Both the position numbers and the translations under genes were made by a program. From Eutreptiella sp. 'Long Island Sound 2002' (lineage: Eukaryota; Euglenozoa; Euglenophyceae; Eutreptiales; Eutreptiaceae), in assembly GCA_964036045.1 (NCBI GenBank), contig OZ038378.1, positions 37,325,228 to 37,389,227 of the forward strand: a stretch of DNA of 64,000 nt, read 5' to 3'. This document shows, piece after piece, positions 8,769 to 19,733 of this stretch. The notes under the pieces are model-generated. The model was not told the origin of the DNA and made no database searches. It worked only from the letters and a program-made list of their open reading frames with translations. Every line of letters begins with the position of its first letter. Position 1 is the first letter of the stretch.

Positions 8769-9466
8769 AAAAAGCACTGGGGTCCGCATCAGGGTTTGAT
8801 GTGGATCCATTGCCCCCGATGGGACATTCCAAGGGCGGTAGCGAAGATTCGCAAGGACCGCTCCAAGGCAGTGCTGGTTGTTCCTATGGGCTGCACCGAG
8901 GAGGAAAGCACCCGAGATTGGGTGGTCTCATTGACCAACATGGCCTTAAACAAGGTCGTCCTACCGGCTGGAGAGAGTGTCTATCAGGACGCTAAGGGAC
9001 AGCCCATGCCACCCCAGAGATGGCCAACGGAATTCCACTATGTGGATGGGGGCCTTGAACAGGCCGACACCACGGACGTCGTGTGTGTCAACCGCATCAT
9101 AGCAGAGCCATGGCGGCAATGCTTTGCGGTTCCCCTGTTGACATCGGAGAATCGGAGGACCTCCTCACTGAAGAGGAGTTGGATCTGGTTCAGGGGTATA
9201 TGGATCAGCCCTTTCACGACTGGGGAAACCAGCGTGAGGGCAAGGGCCAGGACAAAGCCTGGTGGGAAGTGGATTCCATCGTCTCCGGTTCCTATGATGG
9301 GAATACCTTCGTAAAGAGGGTGCTGGACCACATGTCCAGCCAGGACGAGCCAATCGGCGGCAACCCACCCACCTACGGCGACCTGTTCCGAGGCAAGCCA
9401 GAGATTGCCCTTTGGGCCACCTGGGAAGACCACCTGAGCGATCTTGTGGAGGTGCCCCGCAAGTAA
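8640..9466 (+). pseudogene. Methyltransferase-like domain between protease and RT (gypsy-1)
   Basis: The segment LALDAFSSGTCAHLRVCEKYW, then KKHWG, MWIHCPRWDIPRAVAKIRK, and AVLVVPMG has the order of the Dam-like N6-adenine methyltransferase fold that DIRS and some protist retroelements carry. The known pattern is D-x-F/F-S...N...Y, W, NPPW, and a strand ending LVVP. The catalytic NPPW is replaced here by HCPRW, so activity is unlikely. A TGA at 8766 and a frameshift near 9110 break the frame. The gypsy-2 copy (50.9-51.8 kb) has the same layout, also without NPPW. This identification is by pattern only. Confidence 0.45.
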
Positions 9467-12400
9467 GATCAGTGGTCCAGGTGCCCGGAAAAGCCAAGGC
9501 GGAGTCCGATGAGTGCCCAAAGATCCAGGCATTGAGGGCCAGGCTGAAGCAGAAGTATGGGGATACCTTCTTCAGCGGAAAACCTGTGTTTCCCCCACCG
9601 GTGCGTGGTCCGTATGGCGAGGCCAAGATACGACTGAAGCCGGACCCCCGTGTGTATCGACACCGGGAGTTCGCCCTGAGGGGCGAGAGGAAGGAGGCCA
9701 TGGAGAAGATCCTCCGAGATTTCATCAAGAGAGGCTGGCATGAGCCGTGCCACTCCGAGTGGGCCTCCCCGTGCTTCGTCGTCCCCAAGAAGGTGGCCGG
9801 TGAGTGGCGGCCCGTGGTCGACTACCGCGGCCTAAACACCCAAACGCAGCATGACAGCTATACGCTGCCCCTCATTGGGGACATGCTGCAAAAACAACAC
9901 CGGCGGAGGATCTTCACGGTGATTGACTCAGAACAAGGTTATCATCAGATGCCTCTCGCCGAGGAGTCCCGTGCCTGCACAGCCATGAGCAGCCCACTTG
10001 GACCTCTCCAGTGCAAGGTGATGCCCATGGGCGTTACCAACGGCAATGCGGCTTTTCAGCAGATGCTGGGAAACCTGCTTGAGCCGGTGCGTGACTGTGC
10101 GGACCCCTTCGTGGACGACATAATCATCGCGTCCGGGGACCCCAGTATGAGCTATGAGGAGCTCCTGGAGGCACATGAGAGGGACGTCACCCGAGTGCTG
10201 GACCTTCTTGTTCGGCACAAACTCGCGGGCAGCAGTGACAAGGCCACCATTGCGGTAAGCAAGGTGGTCTTCGCTGGCCACGTAGTTGGGAACGGGCAGC
10301 GGAAGCCCATACCTGGCAAGGTGGCTGCGATTGAGCAGTGGGAAAAGCCCAAAGCGGTCTCTGAGCTACGGGCGTACTTGGGGTTCTGCAACTACTACTC
10401 GGGGTATATCAAGATGTATGCCGAGTATGCAGGCCCCATGACGACCATGCTCAAGGGCAACCGAGAGGAGACCAAGGAGGGGTCCAAGAAGGCTCTGATC
10501 CGGAATGATGAGTCCGACCGCGCCTTTGAGGGGATGAAGCAGGCGCTGCTATCCGCAGTGGGTCTGCACCTTGTGGATCCTGACCGAGGGTTCGTCTTGC
10601 GCACCGACGCTTCCGACTACGCCGTTGGCGCTGTGTTGGAACAAGTGCTTGACGATGGCAGGCACGTGCCAGTGGCCTTCTGGAGCCGAGTCCTGGCGGA
10701 AGGCCAGAGACGGATGTGGACGCCCTGAGAAAAGGAGGCGTATGCCATCGTCATGGGTCTCAGGAAATGGGCTGGGTACATGGCCCTCCATCCCGTCACC
10801 GTCTGCACCGACTATCAGAGTCTGCAGTCGTGGCACAAAGAGCACGTGGACACCCCCTCTGGTCTCGCCTCCCGACGGGCAAGATGGCATGAGACCTTGG
10901 CCAAGTTCGACCTCACGGTTGTGTATGTTCCAGGCAAGGACAACACCGTGGCGGACTGTCTCAGTAGGTGGGCCTATCCCGCCAGCAAGGGCATGACGGA
11001 TGTCTCCGCCCATGGCGATGAGGCTGAGACCGCTGAGGCCAAGAGGATCATAGAAATGGAGCGCCTGACGGAGGAGGAGGGTGTTAAATGCTTCGTTGTC
11101 ATGGCTGCAGAAGCCCCCCTCGGAACGAGGATGGGCAGAGCGGTCAGAGTACTCGCCCCTGAGGGAGCTGAGTCCGACAAGCACCTCTTCCCTGGATCTT
11201 GCCTCCAGGACGAATGGACCGACGACTACGCTAAGTCTGAGGCCTTTGAGGCCGAGTATAGGGCTGTGACCGACCCTGATGACGGGCAGAAGTGGCCAAA
11301 GGGGCTGACTGAGGAGGATGGCAAGCTCTACCGGAATGGTAAGCTGCTGGTCCCAGAGTCCCGAGTGCTCGAGCTATGTGAGGCTTCGCACCACCACATG
11401 ATGCACCCAGGGGTCAAAAAGCAAGCCCTGGACATGCAGCGCCGGTTCAAAATCGACCAGATCAGTCTCTACAGCGCTATCAAGAAGGTCAGAAAGGGTT
11501 GCTCGGTCTGTCAGGCTTGCAATCCCGACAACCGAAACGTCAAGGGTGAAGCCCAATGGACTCCGGTGCCTGACCAGCCCATGGAGAGCGTGGCCATGAA
11601 CGTCTTCTCCATGCCCGAAGTTCACATAGGCAAGGAGACCTTTGACTGTGTGGTCCTTTGTGTGGACCGCCACAGCGGCTACGTAGTAGCCGTTCCAGCA
11701 CGCAAAAGGGGGTTGCTTGCCAAGGAAGTGGCAGTCATGATGATTTGTCATTGGCTGACCGTCTTTTACATCCCCCGCACCATTTGCAGTGACCGAGGGC
11801 CCAAGTTTACTGGTGGCTGGTTCAAGGCCATGTGTTCCCTCATGGGAATACGTCATGCCGAGAGCGTCGCCTATCTCAGCCGGTCCGATGGCCGGGCTGA
11901 AGTGGCTGAAAGGCAGCTGGTTGAGAAGCTGCGCAAGATTCACATCACCAAGCCACGTCTGAACTGGTTTGAGGACATGTGGCCTGCTCTGAAGGCCCAT
12001 CATGACACCCCCACTCCGGGTGGTTTGTCCCCTCACCAGATTCTGTCCGGCAGGGACCCCCTGGGTCGGGGACTTCCCTTGTCTGGTGATGGTATGGCCA
12101 TGGACGGCAAGTAATTCTTCGCGCGGCAAGAGGCAACGGCGCGGGACATCCGCCAGCAGCTCGAGAAGGAGCATGCTGAGCGTCACAAGTCCGCCCCGAG
12201 CTCGACAGCGCAAAGGTTCAGGCAGGGAGACCCCGTGTGGGTGATCAGACCCCGCCCTATGGGCACCCACCGCATCAAAACCTGGTTCACACCCAGAGAG
12301 GTGGTCCGCAGGATTGGTGAGGACACCTACTGCATCAAGGTGGGTCACGGACAGTTCCGGGAGCGCCACCAGAGTCAACTCCGTGTGCGGGAACCCGACC

Positions 12401-12711
12401 TCCGTGTCCAACATTTGTCCCTGGACTATGCCGCACATGAGGCTGATTCGGACGACGACTATGCTGAGCAGGACAACTATACCGTCGAGAAGATCCTGGC
12501 CCAGTGTCCGAACGCCTCGGCACCCGGAGGCCTGGAGTTCAAGGTTTGTTGGCGAGGCTATGGGCCGTCCCACGACACCTGGGAACCCGTCCCCCCGTTC
12601 ATGCCGCGGATTAACACCCCCTTCATGGACTACATCCGCAAGCACAAGACCAAGATCCATGTCTCGGACTTGGCAGCACTCACCCGGGCGATTGCAGCCA
12701 GGGGCGCTTGA
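9412..12711 (+). pseudogene. pol: gypsy-1 reverse transcriptase, RNase H, integrase, chromodomain
   Basis: One frame runs throughout, broken by two nonsense codons: TGA at about 10726, where TPREKEAY is expected (a CGA to TGA change), and TAA at about 12112. RT shows VDYRGLNTQTQHDSY, VIDSEQGYHQ and the catalytic PFVDDIII. RNase H shows RTDASDYAVGA, EKEAY, CTDYQSL and DNTVADCLSRW. Integrase has the HHCC zinc module (HHHMMHPGVK ... CSVCQAC) and the D, D, E residues in CVDRHSGY, CSDRGPKF and RAEVAERQ. The chromodomain near the end has YTVEKILAQ and VCWRGYGPSHDTWEP, the chromovirus targeting module that binds histone tails. Confidence 0.92.
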
Positions 12712-14184
12712 TCACCGCCCTGAGCTCTCCCCTGATGCAGTTTGAGCACTTGTTTAATCGACGGATCGTCACTCACTTGCTTGCTCTCTTCCATCTTCCG
12801 GTGACCTGCCATCAGAGTGGCCATATACCCCCCCCTGCTGAATCCAGGGGAGGATGGCCCCTCTCTTCCACTCCTATTCGTCACTCCCCGCCTGCTGAAT
12901 CCTTGGGAAACCAGGCAGGGCGACTGACCTTGACATTTCCTGAGCTCTTAGGGCCTTGAAGCCCATACGACGTTGCGCAACGGATGCCGCTGTCATCGGC
13001 ATTGCGATTCTCGGGTGTGTGGTCTGGTCCCATGGCACTTGCGGGATCCAGATCAGTCTACGTGTGTCTGCAGACTATATATGGCCTGAACTCAGGCGTT
13101 TTCCTGTCCACCCTCCTGCATATGCCTTATTCTAACCGGGGCGTGGTTTGGCGCTCTAATCAGAGTGTGTTTACACGCCTATTACCCCGCTTATTGCTTA
13201 TTGTTCTGTTCTCCAGGATATGTGCATCTGTATGTTGAGTGTTAATGGCCCATCACTGAAGTATGGACCATTTTTCCCCAGAACGAACACGAATACGAAG
13301 GCGCCGTGAGTCGCCGTATACATGCTCTTACATGAGGTCCAGCCTGGACCAGTACCTAAGTACAGATTCTTTTGTTTGAGTGCCCGTGATACCGTGTGCC
13401 CTAGTGGCTGTATTATGCTGAGATCCTGATGGCGCCAGGCGGGAAGCCCAGTTGCCTGACTACACTCCCAGCGGTCCGCCACTGTCAGTCCCTGTGTGAG
13501 CCTACCGACTCGCAGACGCACTTGCAGTCGGGTAGCGACCTCCGGTGTCCTGACCTCGGTCAGTCTGCCTGGGAAACTGGTGGTTTGAGGAGTCGACGCC
13601 TCCGTCCAGACTGCATGAGGACTCCCTCATGCATGGCCTTCGTGGTAATGGGGCGAGGGAAAAGACGGCCTTGATGCCCGATGCCTTATGGAGGAGCTCG
13701 TTCGGCTTTACCACTCTGGACTCGCGTCGTGGATATGGACATGGTTTGCCCAAGGAAGGACCCGTGGGGACTCTCCCCCAGACTGCGGCCTTGGGAAGCC
13801 TGGGGTAGCCTGATGGATCTTTGTGGTCGCTTTCGACCTGTGGGACCACCTCGGTCGTCGTGTGGCGCCTATGTTGGCCGTGTATGCCACTGCCACTGTG
13901 GTCGTGACCGTCGCAGCCGGCACCCGGTGCACCTGGTATGGGTTGACGGGTCCTTTGGATGCGGAACCATCGCCTCCAGGACCCGGGACTTGATACGTGC
14001 TACTATACCTCTGATTACTAACAACTACAGCACCGTACCTGTTTTACCATGAATTGTAATCGGCAACCTAACGCGCAAATCGGCCTGAAGTGAGGATGTG
14101 ACCCCCCCCTCCCTCTTCAGGGGATAGTCCTGGGTACCCGCTGCCATGCTTGGGTGTTATCGAGCCCCCCCCAGGGTTTGCTCT
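12712..14184 (+). other. gypsy-1 3' non-coding internal region
   Basis: About 1.5 kb without a plausible frame lies between the chromodomain stop and the poly-purine tract. The equivalent gypsy-2 segment (54.66-56.14 kb) is the same size. A TATATATGG box-like run occurs near 13075. A short direct repeat built on cctgctgaatcc occurs near 12835 and 12890. Confidence 0.6.
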
Positions 14185-14195
14185 AAGGAGGGGGG
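14185..14195 (+). promoter_or_regulatory. Poly-purine tract of gypsy-1
   Basis: AAGGAGGGGGG lies directly before an LTR-like TGAAGCGGTACCC. The same arrangement (purines, then TGA) is at 33105-33116 and 56138-56148, which supports plus-strand priming at this site. Confidence 0.65.
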
Positions 14196-14299
14196 TGAAG
14201 CGGTACCCAGAACCTATGGCCCATGGCCCGGAGGCCTGTGAGCCGTCACACCCGTGCGGAAGCCGTTGACACCGGCTGTCAGCAGGATATCCCTGTTCT
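14196..14299 (+). repeat. Start of gypsy-1 3' LTR (3' end not defined)
   Basis: It begins TGAAGCGGTACCC, like the other LTRs in this window, which start TGAACCCGGTT or TGACGCGGTAG. With no 5' LTR present there is nothing to compare it with, so its true end, possibly kilobases away, cannot be placed. Confidence 0.5.
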
Positions 14300-17200
14300 C
14301 TAATCCGCGAAATCTGGAATCCGATTTCTAACCATTAAATCCATGTAGAATTACCATAATTTTACTGTCTTGGTCGATTTTCAGTTAGAAATCGGTGAAA
14401 TACCCGATTTCTACCGCGATTTCTAATTGTCGTGAAATCGCCGCCTGTTGTCGCCTGCTCGCGCGCTTTCGTCGCTTCTCCGTGGCGAGTTTTGTGAGGG
14501 ATTTTTCTCGAGTACCTTTGAGGTTCTAAGAGAACTTAAGGGGTGGATCTAGAGGATTTTTCCTGTACTTTCATCTGGTGTGTTCACCAGAATTTTTCGC
14601 CGTTGCGTCTGAGAGAAAACCAGCGCGCAAGGATTTCCGTCGAGCGCTCGAACTCATGGTTCTCAAGGACGATGAGTTCGGACGGAACCCTACATTCCCC
14701 CCCTATGCCTTTCATCCATGCCCCTTTCACGTGGGCATATCACTTTGTATAGGGAAGCGGGCAATAGGGATGTTTTAGGCAGCCTATGGGTTTCGCAAAC
14801 CCAAGTCGTTTGCGTGCGCAAACGCCAACTTTGTGGCCTTGTGAGCATGAACGTGAAAAACCGAACACAATGCTCACAAGACCAAAGGCCCTAGGTCATT
14901 TTCGTTCTTCGAGCTAACTCAACGATGGCTCCACGCAATTCATTGCGTACCAAAACTCGTTTTTTGAGAAAGGGCAAATTTTGGTTGAAAATTAGGCCAA
15001 AATGGCCAAACCCCCGAGGCTCGTGCTCCAAGCCTATGAGGATTGGAGCCTTGAACCAACGCAATATGTAAAGTAGAGACCACGAAGGACATCGTGGATG
15101 GCTTGGCTGATTTTTACAACCTTGTCTTTCATCCTATATAATGTCGCCTTGTGAGCACGCGTGCCATACTGCCCCTTTGCACGAGCGCTCATATGCAAGC
15201 ACTAATGACACGAGTGGGCGGGGACAATCTAACCATAGTGGGCATATTTGATGGCACCTACCATGGGCCTACTCCAAGAAGGTTTACTCATATCTTTGCT
15301 CCTCAAGGTCCCAAAGATATCTTCATGCCAATATCGCCGATATATGCACTTTTTCCCATAAATAGTGTGCTTCAAGGATTGAGGTGTTAAAAATGTTTCC
15401 ATTATGCTTTGAACCTCAACCCTTGTTGCAAAAGGGAAGCAAAGCTTCGGTTTGCATCCATGCAAAAGCGCGAGGCTCCTTTCTCTTGTGATACGGAGAT
15501 ACAATTTTTCGAGTGACCACTTTTGGGTGAATTTTGGCCGTTTCGCCCAGAATGGCCACAAACCCCTTCTCCCCCTGATTTCACCCCCGACGTTGCGTGC
15601 GCCACTTGACGAGGGGTAAGGGCAATTCGGAGAGGGCACATAAACCCGCATCAAATGGGGTGTTTCCCCATGTGGCCTCTCCTCTCAAAGGGAGAGTTGT
15701 GAGTCACCCAATTTGGGGTATGTTGCCATTCTGCCCCATTTGAGTGTCACTTTCCCTCCAATGGGAAAAATTGCTAGAGGCGACCATGAGGGTTGGCAAG
15801 CGGCATATATTGGGACCTAAGTCCCATGTGTCTATAGCATCTTTGGTTGGAAGGATCCTCGCCGTGGCCCTGGAGATATGGAATCATGAGGGCGGGCCAT
15901 TTTGGTCAAACTTCGCTGTTTTTGCCATTGTATGCCATATTGGAACTACCATATCTCCATGGGGCACGGGATCTAGCCAGAGGGAAGAAGGGTTTATTGT
16001 TGCATATGACCAAGGGTTGAATGCCATTGAGTTTCGTATTTGCTCCTCTGGCTCATCCGGAGTTATTCAACTTTTGGTGCGATCCATGATCTCCCCCGTT
16101 GCACCGCATGCTGCTTTCTGTCCCATTCGCGTGTTCATCCCCTCGATGAACAGCAAGCAGCCAGTGTGACAGCAAGCCATAACCCAGGGCATGGGGCCAA
16201 AGGGGATATCAAGGGTCGTGAATCAAGGCTTGGCGCGTCAATATCGCCAAGGTTTCCTACCCTGGACGGTCGACTGAGACGACCGATTTTGCCATTTTGG
16301 CAATTGTGGACCCAATTTGGATTGTCACCACGCCCAGTGGCATGAGGATCTTTGGGAGCCAAGGGTATGGGAGTCTCTGTCTGACTCCTGGTGAATTGCG
16401 TGTGGAATGGCTGATCCGATCTCCAAGCCGGCGTGGAGATATACTATCAGGGGCACCTTCGATTTTGGCTCATTTTGAGCAGCCAAAATGACCCCCTTTT
16501 GGGACCCAAATTTCAGCCCCCCGTGTGGTCAATTGGAGGCCTCATATCTCTATGCCCATGGGGAGTCCGGACCTAATTTTACATCGTGCAGTCAGATATA
16601 GGTCTCAGGTCCTGCGTCCTATCCTGTGAGCCATTGGCCTTGCCCTGGCCGGGCGAGTGGCGCGTGGGAATGACGCCAATTTTGGTGACTTTGGCATCAT
16701 GACCCCACTTGACGAACCAGTGGTGCCCTGATGCCGGGACCTCAGAGGGAACCAGGTTGGGTGAGGGCTCCAGGGAGCTTGTACTCGAAGGGCATAGGGT
16801 CAGTTTCCTCGTTCCTACTTCTGGCGGGTCCGGACAAGAGGTCAATTTCGGAGTTGTTCGAGCTATTGTCAGTTTGGGCTGAAACAGCCCATTTTCAGCT
16901 ACCAACTCCTAGGGGATAATGGCTGGGCCTCATCTCTGGCTCAGAGGGGAGGTGGGACCTGCCGTCCCGGGAGCATGAGGAGCAAATGTCTGTTTGCCTT
17001 GGAGCCCCTTGGTTCCCAGGAACTCGCCTGTGGCTGGACGGGACACCCTCCCCTATTGGCAGGGTTTGAGGGTCCGGACTGGGCAGGGCATGGGTTGTGT
17101 TTGAGCCCCCAACCCTGCCAGCCACTGAGAGGGTTGGACCTGGGATTGGGATATGAGTTGGGACTGAGTGTCTATTGCCCTGTGATGCCCTTGCCCCAGT

Positions 17201-18800
17201 CCGGTCCTCACCCCATGTGTACATATCCTGATGTGGTGCTGTAGATACTTTTCTTCCCTTGTTTCAGAGTGGCAAGGATCCTGAAACGCTTTGTCACATG
17301 ACAGGAGCATGAGGATGCCCTTGTGAGCGCAGTGCTTTGCCTGCCTGCTTGCTTGTGCATGTCCGCCGCAGCGTCCCGTGGCCAGGCGCCCCACGGGAAC
17401 GCATCAGAAATGCCAGCACAAAGGCAGCCACGGAAGCGACACCAAGACTAGCTGCAGAAGGAAGAAGGCTGCAGCCCAATGCGTGCCCTCCCTCCCCCAC
17501 ACAAGACCTACAAGACCCCTTTGGGGCAGCACCTCAGGACCGCACGGAGGACGCGGACGACTTTGATTTGACTTTGACAAATGACAGTGCTTTCTAATAT
17601 TGTGCTCCTCAACACATGAACAGGGGTCCTGAGATGACTCAGCAACAAAACAAGTGAGTCAAATGCTATGTGGCATACTTGTGGGATGGGGTGTTGTGCA
17701 TGTGTGACCTTTTCATTGAAATAAACAAAGAAAAACAAAGATTTTGCATTGTCAAAATTGTGGTTGATGAAACCTTTTGGGGCAGTACATAAGGTAGAAA
17801 ATGTGTTTTGCGCACCAACAACAAGTTAAATAAAGGATGTAAAATAGAAGAACAATGACAAATAGCAATGCATGTGCCATGCTACACGCCTTTCAAAATT
17901 TTTACACCAAATTTCTTAAAAAGTTCCTGTTGAAAATTCATCAAAACGGGTAGTTGCACCCTCATCAAGGCACACCCGGGCCCCTAATGGGTAGGAACAT
18001 CCTTACCGAGTCATAGGAAAGAAATGTAATCAATAGTTCATGGTCCTAAGATATAAGGGTACTCATTAAACTACTTTTTTTGGTGAAACCTTTCCATTTA
18101 TATGTCGTGGTATAGAAATTGGTGAATGGTATAGTTATCGGTCAATTTACCTTACACGTTCTATATGCAGATTTCAGCCTCGAAGCTCAACAATGGAAGC
18201 CCTCAATGCAGATTTTCTCAGCTTTGTGACCACAATGATGTAGTGTCCCGTACAAACAATGTTATTTGTGTGTTTTCCATCCCATTGGCTACTACACGTT
18301 CGTTCAACACCGAAATTTCTGATGAGGGGACAATTGGGTAAGGGGCATGAACAGGAGCATGCACGGCATGTAGTAGCATGCAAAATGTGGGAACGTTTTG
18401 TGAAAATATTTTCATCCCTGCTCTGCGTACGCGGCGTGCCTGTGGTTACTTTGGCGCTCCGGTGTTGCAACCCCAGGCTCGGTGCGTGATTGGCGGCTTC
18501 GGGCGCGCTCCTCGCCGTAGCCATTTAGAGCCCTGCTTTGCAGTTGCCTTCGCTCTTGCAATTGCGTTGTAGTAAGTGATTAACTGTCGGAGCCATTCCA
18601 TTTTTGGTGAATTGTGATGCATGTGCTCGTAGAATGCAGGGTTCAGACGTTGTCACCTCGCCTTCCGGGCCGGCGTGCGTCAAGGCCAGTTCTGCTGCGA
18701 AGAAATGACGCGTGTGATGAATATTGCACTTCTTGTGCAGTGGTGAGAGCTTGTTTGTTGTGTATTAGCAACCATTAAGTGCTGTTTGGATAAGCTTTTG
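14300..18800. other. Non-coding, AT-richer repeats
   Basis: No gene is supported. Several local themes recur: strings of gatttctaa with their complements near 14320-14440, ttggccaaaatggcc-like phrases near 15000, 15530 and 16300, and cttgtgagca near 14840 and 15147. Part of this is probably the body of the gypsy-1 3' LTR. The stretch 17590-18170 is AT-rich and featureless. Confidence 0.4.
14838..14880. repeat. 11-bp inverted repeat with ~21-nt loop
   Basis: CTTGTGAGCAT at the left pairs with ATGCTCACAAG at the right. A related cttgtgagca recurs at about 15147, so it may be part of a repeat family. Confidence 0.6.
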
Positions 18801-18875
18801 TCACCCGTTTGTGGGCTATGATGCAGTCCCAGAGTTCGAATCTCTTCGATGCCTTGGCTGCTGAAAAGGGCCAAG

Positions 18876-18893
18876 AGAAAAGTGTGTTGACGA
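18876..18893. repeat. Target-site duplication, left (LINE-1)
   Basis: AGAAAAGTGTGTTGACGA is identical to 25170-25187. It marks the 5' boundary of the LINE. Confidence 0.9.
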
Positions 18894-18976
18894 CTGAGCG
18901 CATCAGCGAGTGGAACGCGGCACCGGAGGACGCCGGCGCCGCTACGCCAACGCCGGGACCAAGCCGCATCGAAGAG

Positions 18977-19648
18977 ATGTCCGAGACCAGCGTCCCGCTG
19001 CTTGCTCCACTAGGAGGCGAGGCGACCACCCTCCTACCCCCCGACCACGGTGCCCCCACCCCCGCCTCGGATATTCAAATCGACCCCCGCCTCCCCGCTG
19101 GTTTTTGTTACGTCCGCGACGTATTCTCCGAAAGCCAAGAGGAAACGGTAAAAAAGATTCTCCACGACAACACGTGGGAGAAGTACCACGGGCGCTCAGT
19201 CCAACACTTCGGCCACGCATACCTCGGCCCGAGCAAAGTCGCCGCCACGTCCCCCATCCCGGAAGAGTTTTCCTCCATCCTCCAAACCTACAATGCCGCG
19301 CTGGAGCGGCTAGGCCTCTCACACCCTCCTCCCAACCAAATCACGGGCACAATGTATCTCCCGGGAGAGGGCATCGGCTACCACGGGGACGACCCCTTGC
19401 TAGGCGACCCAGTGTCCATTTTTGGTTCCCAATCGGACACCACAATGTTCTTTAAGAACCCCTCCAACGGGGACTCCTTTCGCATCCGCCTGTTTGCCCG
19501 CTCTCTCCTGGTCCTCACGGGGGCCGCACGCCATGAGTGGCACCACGGTATACCTCGACGGAGAGAAGACGAAGTGTTTGGGCTAACCGTCCCTCGTACC
19601 GTCCCTCGCCTCGCTCTAATCCTCCGACACGTACCACAGGCAAGCTAA
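18977..19648 (+). CDS. AlkB-type 2-oxoglutarate/Fe(II) dioxygenase, ORF1 of LINE-1
   Basis: The frame is open from 18809, but its first 28 codons lie in the flank and duplicated target, so the first ATG inside the element (18977, MSETSVPLLAP) is the better start. The AlkB core is complete. GYHGDD gives the iron ligands H and D. A strand with SIFGSQSDTTMFF follows, and RHEWHHGI gives the distal His. RLALILRHV matches the RxxxxxR pair that binds 2-oxoglutarate and substrate. Family role: oxidative removal of alkyl groups, such as m1A or m3C, from DNA or RNA. The frame ends 85 bp before the RT ORF opens. Because it sits between the TSDs it is element cargo or the element's ORF1, not a host gene. 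The substrate is unknown. Confidence 0.9.
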   Translation: MSETSVPLLAPLGGEATTLLPPDHGAPTPASDIQIDPRLPAGFCYVRDVFSESQEETVKKILHDNTWEKYHGRSVQHFGHAYLGPSKVAATSPIPEEFSSILQTYNAALERLGLSHPPPNQITGTMYLPGEGIGYHGDDPLLGDPVSIFGSQSDTTMFFKNPSNGDSFRIRLFARSLLVLTGAARHEWHHGIPRRREDEVFGLTVPRTVPRLALILRHVPQAS

Positions 19649-19733
19649 CCCACGAAAGCCAGAGGGCCGGGTACCCGCCTCCTGCACTGTCCAGCCCCCT
19701 CTACCCGAACACAAAAGGGCCAAGATTCAGTGA

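Larger units (their letters stand above)
4556..14195 (+). mobile_element. Ty3/gypsy chromovirus 'gypsy-1', 5'-truncated internal region
   Basis: Gag, aspartic protease, a methyltransferase-like domain, RT, RNase H, integrase and a C-terminal chromodomain follow in Ty3/gypsy order. About 1.47 kb of 3' non-coding sequence leads to a poly-purine tract and an LTR-like start. No 5' LTR or PBS is visible: coding sequence begins abruptly at about 4556 inside a coiled-coil Gag segment, so the 5' end is missing. Several frameshifts in Gag and nonsense codons in Pol show this copy is not autonomous. Domain order and many motifs match gypsy-2 at 47-54 kb, so both belong to one lineage, though they are well diverged. 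Confidence 0.9.
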
